A DNA stretch of 64,000 bases from Gammaproteobacteria bacterium (GTDB lineage: Bacteria; Pseudomonadota; Gammaproteobacteria; Steroidobacterales; Rariloculaceae). The position numbers and the translations under genes were made by a program. The stretch lies in contig JAJEGN010000014.1 of the NCBI GenBank assembly GCA_022819855.1, positions 2,501 through 66,500 of the forward strand, in the 5' to 3' direction. Shown one piece after another: positions 1-8,929 of this stretch (within the stretch, counting starts at the first letter, position 1; every line of letters starts with the position of its first letter). The notes beneath the pieces were generated by a model that ran no database searches, was not told the DNA's origin, and saw nothing but the letters and a program-made list of their open reading frames with translations.

Positions 1-246
<246 letters not shown>

Positions 247-383
247 TCAAACGCGCCGGGGCGGAGCGAAGCATAGAACAACGCGGCAGGAGGGTCGATT
301 CTCGCTCCCGGACCGCTCCGGTTTCTCCCCACGGCCCTTGCCTTTCAGGCGGGTTTCGCGGGCGCGGCACGATGCCGCGCAAT

Positions 384-412
384 TTGCGTGACTGAAGTCA
401 TGCAGGTAGATT
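384..412 (+). promoter_or_regulatory. Sigma-70-like promoter of the M23 peptidase gene
   Basis: TTGCGT (384-389) is followed after exactly 17 bp by TAGATT (407-412), which fits a housekeeping promoter. The predicted start near 419 is about 20 bp before the ATG at 440. Both hexamers differ from consensus at two positions, so this is a moderate call. Confidence 0.45.
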
Positions 413-439
413 ACACGCGGCTCCAGCGCCAGAGATTCG

Positions 440-1840
440 ATGAAACCGTACCCTGGCGGCATCCGCCACGATTTTCGGGACCCCTGGCTCAACGCGCGCC
501 TGCGATCGCGCGGCAGGCGCTGGGCGTGGTTCGCCCTGGGAATCCTGCCTCCGCTTGTGGCGGGCACAGCGTTGCTCGTCAGCGGGTCCAACCCGTCGAA
601 TCTGCCTGCCGGGGAGAGTCCGGCTCCGCAGGAGGCGATTCCCGACGCAGCCGTGGCGCCGCCCGCTTCGCTACCGCAAGCTGCTGCGCCGTCCTTCATC
701 GGCCCTGAGCTTCCGCAGGCTGGTCCGCGCGAGTTCGCGGACGCCGCGACGATCGATCTCCTCGTGGACCGCGGCGACACGCTGGAGATCCTGTTCCGGC
801 GCAACGGCCTGAAACTCGCCGATCTCGCCGAGATGGCCGTGCTGCCCGACGCCGCCGAGCACTTGCGCGTGCTCAAGCCCGGCAACGAGATTCGGGTCAC
901 GCATCGGGACGGCTCCGTCCTGGAACTCGTTCGCGAGATCGACGCGATCGAGTTGCTCGAGATCAGGCGCAGCGAAGGGGGGTTCGAAGCCGTAACGACC
1001 GAGCGTGATTTCGAGACCCGCACGGTCGACGCGCACGGGGAGATCCGCACGTCGCTGTTCGAGGCGTCGCTGGCGGCTGGCGTATCGGATGCCTTGACGA
1101 TGGAAATGGCCGGAATCTTCCAGTGGGATATCGACTTCATCATGGACGTTCGCAGCGGCGACACGTTTACCCTGATCTACGAGGAGTTGTGGCGCGACGG
1201 CGAGAAACTCGGCAACGGCGAGATCGTTGCAGTGCAGTTCGTCAACCAGGGAACGCAATATCGGGCAGCGCGTTATACCGACGCGGCCGGCAACAGCGAC
1301 TACTTCACCCCGGAGGGCCTGAGCGTGCGCAAGGCGTTCATGCGCGCGCCGCTGGAATTCACGCGCGTCAGCTCGAACTTCAACCCGAACCGCAGGCATC
1401 CCGTGCTCAACACGATCCGCGCTCACCGCGGCGTCGATTACGCGGCGCCGACCGGAACGCCGGTCATGGCTGCGGGCGACGGCACGATCGAAATGCGCGG
1501 TCGAAACGGCGGCTACGGCAATACGGTGGTCCTGCGCCACGGCGGCAATATCACGACGCTCTACGCGCACCTGTCGCGCTTCGGCGCGCCGACGGTCGGC
1601 AGCCGTGTCAGGCAGGGCGACATCATCGGCTATGTCGGGAGCACCGGGCTGGCCACGGGGCCCCACCTGCACTACGAGTACAGAATCTCCGGCGTACACA
1701 GAAATCCGCGTACCGTGCCGCTGCCGCCGGCCGATCCGATTTCCGCGCAGCATAGAGAGGACTTCGAAGCGACAGCCACGGCACTGTGGCGCCGGCTCGA
1801 TCAGAACGGTCCGACCGCGTTCGCCAACGCCTCGAATTGA
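440..1840 (+). CDS. mepM: Murein DD-endopeptidase, M23 family (MepM-like)
   Basis: Peptidoglycan hydrolase of the LytM/M23 type, expected to cut peptide cross-links in the periplasm while anchored by its N-terminus. The 466-residue protein has a membrane segment at about 27-47, a Pro/Ala-rich linker, a LysM/OapA-like region at about 100-150 (RGDTLEILFRRNGL) and a C-terminal M23 domain. Zinc ligands are visible as H329-x3-D333 (HRGVD) and the HLH motif at 409-411. Domain order and length match E. coli MepM and the Pseudomonas protein encoded beside tyrS. The start at 440 sits just downstream of a plausible promoter. Whether it acts as an endopeptidase on 3-4 cross-links is inferred from family. 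Confidence 0.85.
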   Translation: MKPYPGGIRHDFRDPWLNARLRSRGRRWAWFALGILPPLVAGTALLVSGSNPSNLPAGESPAPQEAIPDAAVAPPASLPQAAAPSFIGPELPQAGPREFADAATIDLLVDRGDTLEILFRRNGLKLADLAEMAVLPDAAEHLRVLKPGNEIRVTHRDGSVLELVREIDAIELLEIRRSEGGFEAVTTERDFETRTVDAHGEIRTSLFEASLAAGVSDALTMEMAGIFQWDIDFIMDVRSGDTFTLIYEELWRDGEKLGNGEIVAVQFVNQGTQYRAARYTDAAGNSDYFTPEGLSVRKAFMRAPLEFTRVSSNFNPNRRHPVLNTIRAHRGVDYAAPTGTPVMAAGDGTIEMRGRNGGYGNTVVLRHGGNITTLYAHLSRFGAPTVGSRVRQGDIIGYVGSTGLATGPHLHYEYRISGVHRNPRTVPLPPADPISAQHREDFEATATALWRRLDQNGPTAFANASN

Positions 1841-1873
1841 CCCAACGGTTCTCATAAGCGGTAGGCTTGCCGC

Positions 1874-2974
1874 ATGAGCGAGCTTTACGTCGGCCTGATC
1901 TCCGGGACCAGCATCGACGGCGTCGACGCCGCGCTCGTCAAGTTCGGCGACCGCGACTGCGCGCTCGTGCACTCGCGCACGACGCCGTATCCGGCGCAAC
2001 TCCATGAACGCGTGCGCACGCTGATCGACGACCCGACGACGACGCTGGTCGAGTTCGGCGCCCTCGACGTTGCACTCGGAAGGTTTTTTGCCTTGTGCGC
2101 GAACGAGCTTATCGATGCATCCGGTGTCGCGAGGGCCGATGTGCGCGCGATCGGCCACCACGGCCAGACCGTCTTTCACCGACCGGACGGTCCGGAACCG
2201 TTCACGCTGCAACTCGGAGATCCGAACAGCCTGGCCGCGCGGACCGGCATCGCGACGGTCGCCGACTTCCGCCGCCTCGACGTGGCCTGCGGCGGTCAGG
2301 GTGCGCCGCTCGTGCCCGCGTTTCACGAGTGGTTGTTCGGTTCGGACGAGGAACTGCGCGTGGTGGTCAACATCGGCGGTATCGCGAACGTGACGGTGCT
2401 CGAGCGCGGCCGGGCGACATCCGGTTTCGATACCGGGCCCGGCAACACGCTGCTCGACGGCTGGATTCGACGCTGCCGGGGGCGAGAGCATGACGAGAAT
2501 GGCCGCTGGGCGGCATCGGGCACGGTCGACCCAGCTCTGCTCGACCGCTTCCGCGCGGAGCCGTATTTTTCACATGGGCCGCCGAAATCGACCGGGCGCG
2601 AGCTCTTCAATCTCGGCTGGATCGAACGGCATCTGCAGGACTCGGCCGAGGTACCCGCCGATGCCGACGTCCAGGCGACCCTGGCCGAGCTGACCGCGGC
2701 TACGATCGTCGGCGCTCCGCGCCCGCTGCAAGCGGGCCGCCTGATCGTCTGCGGCGGCGGGGCCCACAATGGTGATCTGATCGACCGCCTCGGCAGGCAC
2801 GCGGGGTGTCCGGTCGAATCGAGCGACGCCTACGGTATCGGACCTGACTGGGTCGAAGCGGCCGCGTTCGCCTGGCTTGCGCGCGCCCGGTTTGCCGGCG
2901 AGCCGGGCAACGCGCCGACGGCTACCGGCGCCGACCGCAAACTCGTTCTTGGCGGACTTTATCGAGGCGCGTAA
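1874..2974 (+). CDS. anmK: Anhydro-N-acetylmuramic acid kinase
   Basis: Phosphorylates and opens 1,6-anhydro-MurNAc from recycled cell wall to MurNAc-6-phosphate. At 366 residues it has normal length. Recognisable blocks are the N-terminal phosphate-binding GLISGTSIDGVDAAL, GHHGQT near residue 95, FDTGPGN, PKSTGRELFN and the C-terminal GIGPDWVEAAAFAW. It follows the M23 peptidase by 33 bp on the same strand, so the two probably share a transcript and act in the same wall-turnover pathway; ampD, another recycling enzyme, lies at 15 kb. No oddities seen. Confidence 0.95.
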   Translation: MSELYVGLISGTSIDGVDAALVKFGDRDCALVHSRTTPYPAQLHERVRTLIDDPTTTLVEFGALDVALGRFFALCANELIDASGVARADVRAIGHHGQTVFHRPDGPEPFTLQLGDPNSLAARTGIATVADFRRLDVACGGQGAPLVPAFHEWLFGSDEELRVVVNIGGIANVTVLERGRATSGFDTGPGNTLLDGWIRRCRGREHDENGRWAASGTVDPALLDRFRAEPYFSHGPPKSTGRELFNLGWIERHLQDSAEVPADADVQATLAELTAATIVGAPRPLQAGRLIVCGGGAHNGDLIDRLGRHAGCPVESSDAYGIGPDWVEAAAFAWLARARFAGEPGNAPTATGADRKLVLGGLYRGA

Positions 2975-2989
2975 CGCCGGGCCGAATCG

Positions 2990-2995
2990 TATACT
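2990..2995 (+). promoter_or_regulatory. Possible -10 element of ppk1
   Basis: TATACT lies 43 bp before the GTG start of ppk1, in the short anmK-ppk1 gap. No convincing -35 box is present at 16-18 bp upstream, so this is only a weak suggestion that ppk1 has its own promoter. Confidence 0.25.
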
Positions 2996-3038
2996 GTGCC
3001 CTTTGGGCGCGAGTCGCCCGCGCCGCCATCCGTCGATC

Positions 3039-5114
3039 GTGGACACCCCCAACCTCAAGTCGCCCGACTTCTACATCAACCGCGAACTCTCCCAGCTTGA
3101 GTTCAACAAGCGCGTGCTCGCACAGGCGAGGGACGCGACCGTGCCGCTGCTCGAGCGGCTCAAGTTCCTGTGCATCACGTCGACGAATCAGGACGAGTTC
3201 TTCGAGGTCAGGGTCGCCGGTCTCAAGCAGCGCGAGGAAGTCAGTTCTGCGCCCAGAGGTCCGGAGCAGATGAGTCCCGCGGAGGTCTTGCGTACGATTC
3301 ACGAGGTCACCACGGAGATCGTCATCGAGCAGTACCGCCTGTTGAACGACGTACTGATTCCGGAGATGCGCGAGGAGGGCATTCGCTTCGTACGGCGCGA
3401 CGACTGGACCGAGGATCAGCGCCTGTGGCTCGAGCAGTACTTTCAGTCGGAGATCGTGCCGGTACTGAGCCCGACGACGCTCGATCCAACGAGGCCTTTC
3501 CCGCGCATCCTGAACAAGAGCCTGAACTTCATCGTCGGCCTCGACGGCCGTGATGCGTTCGGCCGCCAATGCCGCCGGGCGATCGTCCAGGCGCCGCGCT
3601 CGCTGCCTCGCCTGATCCAGCTCCCGCAGGAGCTCATCGGCACGGGCGGGACGGACTTCGTCTTTCTCTCCTCGATCATTCATGCCTTCGTCGACCAACT
3701 CTTCGCGGGCATCAGGATCACGGGCTGCTACCAGTTCCGGGTTACGCGCAACAGCGAACTGTACGTCGACGACGAGGACGTCGACGATCTCATTCGAGCG
3801 CTCGAGGGCGAGCTCTTCGAGAGCCGCTACGGCGACGAAGTGCGGCTCGAACTCGCGCACAACTGCCCGGACGAATCGGCCGAGTTTCTGCTCGAACACT
3901 TTCACCTGACGCATGAGGATCTCTATCGCGTTCCGGGGCCGGTCAATCTGAATCGGCTCCTCGCGGTCTACGATCTCGTCGACCGCGCCGACCTCAAGTA
4001 CCCGCCCTTCACGCCCGGGATGCCGAAGACGCTCGTCAACGTCAGCCCCTTCGAGGCGACGAAGAAGGGCGACATCCTGCTGCACCACCCGTTCGAGTCC
4101 TTCGTTCCGGTCATGGACTTCGTGCACCGGGCAGCCAACGACCCCGATGTCGTGGCGATCAAGCAGACGCTGTATCGAACGACGCCCGACTCACCGATCG
4201 TCGCGAGCCTCGTGTCCGCCGCGAAGGCCGGCAAGGAAGTCACCGTGCTGATCGAGCTTCGCGCGCGATTCGACGAGGCGGCGAACATCGAACTTGCCAC
4301 CAAGCTGCAGGAAGCCGGAGCGCATGTCGTCTATGGCGTCGTGGGCTACAAGACGCACTGCAAGATGATTCTCGTCGTGCGCAGGGAAGCGGGCCGTCTC
4401 ACGCGCTACGTGCACCTGGGCACGGGCAACTACCACCCGCAGACGGCGCGCGTATACACCGACTATGGACTGTTGTCGGCGGACGAAGAGTTCGGTGAGG
4501 ACGTGCACCAGGTCTTCATGCAGCTCACGAGCCTGACGAAGGCCTCGGAACTCAAACTGCTGACCCAGTCCCCGTTCGCCCTGGAACAGAAGCTGCTCGC
4601 CCTGATCGACCGGGAAACGGATCTTGCCGCGGCGGGCGGCACGGGACGCATCGTCGCGAAGATCAACGCACTCGTCGAACCCGGTGTCATCAGGGCGCTC
4701 TACAAGGCGTCGATGGCCGGAGTCAGCGTCGATCTCATCGTGCGCGGCGTCTGCTGCCTCAGGGCCGGCATCCCGGGCATCTCCGAGAACATCCGCGTTC
4801 GCTCGATCGTCGGCCGCTTTCTCGAGCATACGCGCTGCTACTATTTTCGTAACGGCGGCGAAGGGGAGGTGTACTGCGCGAGTGCGGACTGGATGGACCG
4901 GAACCTTTTCCGCCGCATCGAAGTTGCTTTTCCGATTCGCGACGAAGGCCACGTGGAGCGGCTCGTCGGCGACCTTGAAACGTACCTCGCGGACAACACC
5001 CAGGCCTGGGAACTGGAGTCGGACGGCAGCTACAGGCGAATTGTCCGATCGGACGGCGAGGAAGCGGTTTCGGCGCAAACGCGCCTGCTCGCTCAGCTCG
5101 CCGAGGTCTCCTGA
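3039..5114 (+). CDS. ppk1: Polyphosphate kinase 1
   Basis: Makes inorganic polyphosphate reversibly from ATP. The frame is open upstream into anmK, but similarity to PPK1 starts around residue 10 of the version beginning at GTG 3039 (691 residues; E. coli Ppk has 688). Domains in order are N-terminal, head, and two phospholipase-D-like catalytic halves. The autophosphorylated histidine is H440 in KTHCKM and the second catalytic histidine is H597 in FLEHTR, at almost the E. coli positions (435 and 592). The GNYHPQTARVYTDYGLL block is also diagnostic. Its 3' end overlaps that of the opposing ppx by 22 bp. Start codon is inferred from length and homology. Confidence 0.95.
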   Translation: MDTPNLKSPDFYINRELSQLEFNKRVLAQARDATVPLLERLKFLCITSTNQDEFFEVRVAGLKQREEVSSAPRGPEQMSPAEVLRTIHEVTTEIVIEQYRLLNDVLIPEMREEGIRFVRRDDWTEDQRLWLEQYFQSEIVPVLSPTTLDPTRPFPRILNKSLNFIVGLDGRDAFGRQCRRAIVQAPRSLPRLIQLPQELIGTGGTDFVFLSSIIHAFVDQLFAGIRITGCYQFRVTRNSELYVDDEDVDDLIRALEGELFESRYGDEVRLELAHNCPDESAEFLLEHFHLTHEDLYRVPGPVNLNRLLAVYDLVDRADLKYPPFTPGMPKTLVNVSPFEATKKGDILLHHPFESFVPVMDFVHRAANDPDVVAIKQTLYRTTPDSPIVASLVSAAKAGKEVTVLIELRARFDEAANIELATKLQEAGAHVVYGVVGYKTHCKMILVVRREAGRLTRYVHLGTGNYHPQTARVYTDYGLLSADEEFGEDVHQVFMQLTSLTKASELKLLTQSPFALEQKLLALIDRETDLAAAGGTGRIVAKINALVEPGVIRALYKASMAGVSVDLIVRGVCCLRAGIPGISENIRVRSIVGRFLEHTRCYYFRNGGEGEVYCASADWMDRNLFRRIEVAFPIRDEGHVERLVGDLETYLADNTQAWELESDGSYRRIVRSDGEEAVSAQTRLLAQLAEVS

Positions 5115-6643
5115 ACCGCCGCGAGCGTCCCCAGACTCAGCTCGAACCCGCGCGTCTGCAGCCAGGCCTGCTCCTGGCCGAGATCGGCCTGGGTCAGCGG
5201 GTTCTCTGCGTACCACGTCCTCGGAAGCAGCAACTGCAGGCTCTGAGGTCCGCAGATCACCCCGACGTCAGGCTGCGTGACGCGACTTCGAGTCCGGTTG
5301 AGCAGGACGGCGAGCCGGAGCAGGACGATGAGTCTGAGCAGCGGCCCGCGCCAGCGCTCGGGAAGCTCGTCGAGCGACATGTCGTCGAGTTTGCGGCGGT
5401 GCCGCGCCACGAGAGTTGCGAGCAGCTGCTGCTCGAGGTGTCCGAACCCGGGCATGTCCGCGTTGGCGAGCAGGTAGCCGCCGTGCTGGTGATAGCGGGC
5501 GTGGGCGATATCCAGTCCGATCTCGTGCAGCATGGCCGCCCAGCGCAGCAGCGGGCGGACCTGCTCTTCATCAAGCTGCCATTGCCCCTCCACCTTCTCG
5601 AGCAGGGCAAGCGCCGTCGTCTCCACACGCCGCGCCTGCTTCCCGTCGATGTGGTAACGCCGTTGCATCGCCTCGACGGATCGCTCGCGCGGATCGTGAT
5701 GATGCATCCGGCCGAACATGTCGTAGAGCAGGCCTTCCCGCAGTGAGCCGTCGGTCACGTCCATGCTGTCGACCGACAGGTTGTTCATGATCTCGACAAG
5801 GATCGCAACGCCGCCGGGGAAGACCGGAGCGCGGTCCGGCGACAGGCCCGGCAGATCGAGATCCTCGACGTGCCGCGCATCGATCATCGCGTCGATGAGG
5901 GACTCGACGGCGGCGAGCGACACGCCGCGCTCGACCAGTCCCATCTGCTGCGCGACTTCGGCGGCCGCTCTGACGGTGCCGGAGGAGCCGATCGCCCGGT
6001 CCCAGCCCAGACGCCGGAACGTCGCGCAGATCGGGCGCAGCTCGAGCTGGGCCGCCAGCCTCGCACGGTCGAACCGCTTTCTGCTGAGCCGGCCGGTCCT
6101 GAAGAACTTGTTGCTGAGCCTGACGCAACCGAGCGACAGACTCCCCATGCGCCGGGGCTCGCGGCCCTCGCCGATGATGAGTTCCGTGCTGCCGCCGCCG
6201 ATGTCGACGACGAGGTTCGAGGTCGGTTCGCTGCCGATGTGGTAGGTGACGCCGAGATAGATGAGCCGCGCCTCCTCCATGCCGGAAACGACTTCAACGG
6301 GATGACCGAGCACCGCTTCGGCAGCGGCGAGAAAGCCGTAGGCATTGCGGGCCTTGCGCAGTGTGTTCGTGCCGACCACACGTACGTTGCCCGCATGCAT
6401 GTCGTGCAGCCTCTGTCCGAATCGGCGCAGGCAACCGAGCGCCTTGTCCTGCGACTGGTTGTCGAGATACCCGTCGCTGCTGAGCCCGGAAGCGAAGCGA
6501 ACCATTTCGCGCAGCCGGTCGAGGATGATGAACTGGCCATGGTGAATCCGGGCCACGACCATGTGGAAACTGTTGGAGCCGAGATCGACAGCCGCCATGA
6601 CTTCGGCAGGCTCGTCCGAGGGCGTTGTGACCGTCGTTAACAA
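5093..6643 (-). CDS. ppx: Exopolyphosphatase (Ppx/GppA family)
   Basis: Releases phosphate from polyphosphate ends, the reverse role to ppk1. The 516-residue protein has the ASKHA phosphate loop AAVDLGSNSFHMVVARI at about residues 17-33, DIGGGSTELIIG near 145-156, and GSSGTVRAAAEV; a C-terminal HD-like helical domain follows, as in E. coli Ppx. A TTG start at 6643 leaves a 15-residue leader like that of E. coli Ppx; the internal ATG at codon 16 is an alternative. The gene is convergent with ppk1, an arrangement also known in Pseudomonas. GppA-type pppGpp hydrolysis cannot be excluded, but the ppk1 context favours Ppx. Confidence 0.9.
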   Translation of the reverse strand: MLTTVTTPSDEPAEVMAAVDLGSNSFHMVVARIHHGQFIILDRLREMVRFASGLSSDGYLDNQSQDKALGCLRRFGQRLHDMHAGNVRVVGTNTLRKARNAYGFLAAAEAVLGHPVEVVSGMEEARLIYLGVTYHIGSEPTSNLVVDIGGGSTELIIGEGREPRRMGSLSLGCVRLSNKFFRTGRLSRKRFDRARLAAQLELRPICATFRRLGWDRAIGSSGTVRAAAEVAQQMGLVERGVSLAAVESLIDAMIDARHVEDLDLPGLSPDRAPVFPGGVAILVEIMNNLSVDSMDVTDGSLREGLLYDMFGRMHHHDPRERSVEAMQRRYHIDGKQARRVETTALALLEKVEGQWQLDEEQVRPLLRWAAMLHEIGLDIAHARYHQHGGYLLANADMPGFGHLEQQLLATLVARHRRKLDDMSLDELPERWRGPLLRLIVLLRLAVLLNRTRSRVTQPDVGVICGPQSLQLLLPRTWYAENPLTQADLGQEQAWLQTRGFELSLGTLAAVQETSAS

Positions 6644-6694
6644 TTCCGTTTGCGGTCAGATCGGGACTGCTGGCATCGTGTTTTCAGGCCCCGA

Positions 6695-7051
6695 TCACAC
6701 AGAGAAGGACGATCCGCAGCCGCAGGTCGTCGTTGCGTTGGGGTTGCGAATGATGAACTGGGCGCCGGAAAGATCTTCCCGGTAGTCGATCTCCGCACCC
6801 GTCAGGTACTGAACGCTCAGCGGGTCCACGAGCAGCGTCACGCCGCCGTTTTCGATCTCGGTGTCGCCGTCCTGGAGCTGTTCGTCGAACGTGAATCCAT
6901 ACTGAAATCCCGAGCATCCGCCGCCCTGGATGTAGACGCGCAGCTTGAGCGCGGGATTGCCTTCCTGCTCGATGAGTTCGCCGACCTTGTGCGCAGCCGC
7001 ATCCGTAAAGTTGAGCGCCTGCTCATGATCCGCCCAAACCTGTTCCGTCAT
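6695..7051 (-). CDS. erpA: Iron-sulfur cluster insertion protein ErpA
   Basis: A-type carrier that hands [4Fe-4S] clusters to client enzymes. The 118-residue protein has the three invariant cysteines C46 (GGGCSGF), C110 and C112 (TTCGCGSSF) of the HesB/IscA/ErpA fold. ErpA rather than IscA is chosen from the overall sequence and from the neighbourhood, since Pseudomonas erpA lies beside anmK and tyrS. It is followed by ppx 51 bp downstream and preceded by the bactofilin gene with only 4 bp between, so the minus-strand genes from rppH to ppx are probably one transcript. Confidence 0.93.
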   Translation of the reverse strand: MTEQVWADHEQALNFTDAAAHKVGELIEQEGNPALKLRVYIQGGGCSGFQYGFTFDEQLQDGDTEIENGGVTLLVDPLSVQYLTGAEIDYREDLSGAQFIIRNPNATTTCGCGSSFSV

Positions 7052-7055
7052 GCGC

Positions 7056-7577
7056 TTACTCTCCGACTACGTTGACCGGCCACACGCGTTTGCCCTCTTG
7101 CGTCGTGGCCTGATCGGCTTCGGCCTGGCCCTGCCCGGCGTCGCTCGATGCGTCCTTGGCCCTTGCCGGATCGTGCGGGGCAGCAGCCTTCTTCCGGGGC
7201 TGTGGTTTCGTATCCCGGACGGTGCTCGTGTGCACGAGGTTGCCGTTCACTTCGCCGCCGACTTCGATGCGGATCAGCTTGTATTCGACGTTGCCGTCGA
7301 CGCGCGACTTGGGCCCGAGTTCGAGGCGTTCCGACGCAGAAACATTGCCCTTGACCGCGCCGTTGAGCACCACGTGCGGCGCGACGACCTGGCCTTCGAC
7401 GCTGCCGCGTTCGCTGATGCTCAACACCGCGTTCTTGCCGCCGACGGCCTTGACGTCGCCCTTGACATCGCCGTCCACGTGACAGCCGCCGCTGAACTCG
7501 ATGTCGCCCACGACCCGCGTTCCGGCGCCTACGAGCGTGTTGATCGACGAGGGTGCGTGTTTCTGCTTACCGAGCAT
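7056..7577 (-). CDS. Bactofilin, polymer-forming cytoskeletal protein
   Basis: Bactofilins self-assemble into filaments that scaffold envelope enzymes. The 173-residue protein begins with a short tail containing [19 protein letters not shown], then repeats of the right-handed beta-helix pattern ([49 protein letters not shown]) to about residue 120, ending in a Lys/Ala-rich low-complexity tail, the standard bactofilin layout. It lies between erpA and a coiled-coil membrane protein, an order seen in other gammaproteobacteria. With two M23 peptidases in this window a wall-shaping role is possible but not shown. Confidence 0.9.
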   Translation of the reverse strand: MLGKQKHAPSSINTLVGAGTRVVGDIEFSGGCHVDGDVKGDVKAVGGKNAVLSISERGSVEGQVVAPHVVLNGAVKGNVSASERLELGPKSRVDGNVEYKLIRIEVGGEVNGNLVHTSTVRDTKPQPRKKAAAPHDPARAKDASSDAGQGQAEADQATTQEGKRVWPVNVVGE

Positions 7578-7606
7578 GAACTGAACTCCGCTTCAATCAG
7601 GATGCG

Positions 7607-8311
7607 CTAGCCGCTGACGATGGACCATTGAAAGCGCTGCGTCACCGGCTCGCCGGGCGGACTCGTCGGCCGGATCGAGACTTCCACCATGTCAGGTTCG
7701 AATCCCGCTGGCAAGACCACCTGCTGCTCGAAATTCTGGAAGTATCGAAAATCATATGCAAGGACATCCGTGCCGCCGATGCCTGCGAGTTCTCCGAGAC
7801 CGAACTCGACGCGCTCGCCGCCGATCGCGCCGCTCATTCTGACCTCGGCAGTGCCCGCAACCGGGTCGCTGTGGATGATCGCCTGAACCAGCATCAGCCG
7901 GAGCACGTGCTGGCGTTCGAACCCGGTCGATCGAACCTCCAGATTCTGGATGCGCAGGCCCGCCACACCGTCCTCGGGCGACACGATGCCCCGGTAGAAC
8001 GCAAGCTCCTCCTCGCTGGTCTGCAGCTCGGCCTGCAAGCGGCCAAGATCGGCCTCGATCTGCGCATACGTCGCCCGATCGATATCGCGCGATGTTTCAA
8101 GGATCGCGATCTCGCGCCTGAGTTCCTCGATCGTCGCTTCCAGCTGCACGGTCCGCTGCTCGAACCCGGCAACATCCCGGCGATGGTCGAGGATCGAATA
8201 GCCCGAGTGGAGCCGCCCGAGTTCGTAACCCAGCCAGGCGACGCCGCTGATCAGTGCGGCTGCGATCAGCGGACGCAGCATCCACGCGCCGGCCGGTCGA
8301 CGCGGACTCAT
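7607..8311 (-). CDS. Membrane-anchored coiled-coil protein (DUF6776-like)
   Basis: Function unknown. The 234-residue protein has one N-terminal membrane segment (about 11-29), a heptad-rich coiled coil at about 44-105, and a beta-rich C-terminal domain, so most of it should lie in the periplasm. I take the ATG at 8309-8311 because it overlaps the rppH stop as ATGA; the frame is open further upstream but that part only mirrors rppH. It lies between rppH and the bactofilin gene with short gaps. The family name DUF6776 is my recollection for the protein next to bactofilin and erpA in this class and was not checked. A scaffold partner for the bactofilin is a reasonable guess. Confidence 0.7.
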   Translation of the reverse strand: MSPRRPAGAWMLRPLIAAALISGVAWLGYELGRLHSGYSILDHRRDVAGFEQRTVQLEATIEELRREIAILETSRDIDRATYAQIEADLGRLQAELQTSEEELAFYRGIVSPEDGVAGLRIQNLEVRSTGFERQHVLRLMLVQAIIHSDPVAGTAEVRMSGAIGGERVEFGLGELAGIGGTDVLAYDFRYFQNFEQQVVLPAGFEPDMVEVSIRPTSPPGEPVTQRFQWSIVSG

Positions 8312-8838
8312 CGGCCCGCATGCTCCCCGGCGAGCCTGCCTGCGACGCCGGCCTGGCCGTCGGGAAACGCCAGCGGGCTGAGTTCCGTCAGCGCCTGCTC
8401 GTAGACGTGCCGCTTGAAGTAGATCACTTCCTTGACCGGTTGCCAGTAGTCCACCCAGCGGCAGCGGTCGAACTCGGGCTGCTCGCTGAGGTCGAACCTC
8501 AGCGCCGCCGGGTCGCTCAGGAGCCTGAGCAGGAACCAGCGCTGCTTCTGCCCGATGCATCGCGGGCTGCTGTCGCGGCGAATGTAGCGCCTGGGAAGCC
8601 GGTAGCGAAGCCAATCGCGAGTCCTGCCGACGACATCGACATCTTCGGGTTCAAGGCCGACTTCCTCCCGGAGTTCCCGGTACATCGCATTCTCGACGGG
8701 CTCGTCCGGGCGCACGCCCCCCTGGGGAAACTGCCAGCCGGTCTGTCCCCGCCGCCCGGCGATCAGCACCTGACCGCGCCCGTCGGTGATGATCATCCCG
8801 ACGTTGGCGCGATATCCGTGTTCGTCGATGAAGTCCAT
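8308..8838 (-). CDS. rppH: RNA pyrophosphohydrolase RppH
   Basis: Removes pyrophosphate from mRNA 5' ends and so starts RNase E-dependent decay. The 176-residue protein starts IDEHGYRANVGMIITD, close to the family form, and has an intact Nudix box at residues 40-62 (G-x5-E-x7-REL-x-EE-x-G-L). The WQFPQGG stretch before the box and the RRDSSPRCIGQKQRWF segment are typical of the RppH clade rather than generic Nudix enzymes. It begins the minus-strand run that continues into the coiled-coil, bactofilin, erpA and ppx genes. Confidence 0.92.
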   Translation of the reverse strand: MDFIDEHGYRANVGMIITDGRGQVLIAGRRGQTGWQFPQGGVRPDEPVENAMYRELREEVGLEPEDVDVVGRTRDWLRYRLPRRYIRRDSSPRCIGQKQRWFLLRLLSDPAALRFDLSEQPEFDRCRWVDYWQPVKEVIYFKRHVYEQALTELSPLAFPDGQAGVAGRLAGEHAGR

Positions 8839-8929
8839 GTCGATGCCAGTGATGTTTCGGCCATGTCACCGACCCACCATCTGGCTGACGATCATAAGCG
8901 ATTCGCTGCCGTCGCGCGTCCGGGCGGGA

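Noticed and set aside
671..2491. 606-codon minus-strand frame across the M23 peptidase and anmK genes
   Set aside because: Both plus-strand genes have clear motifs; the antisense product has low-complexity composition and no signal or start site.
7690..7715. tRNA-like T-arm sequence GGTTCGAATCC
   Set aside because: It lies inside the coiled-coil membrane protein gene on the other strand, and no acceptor, D or anticodon stem is present.
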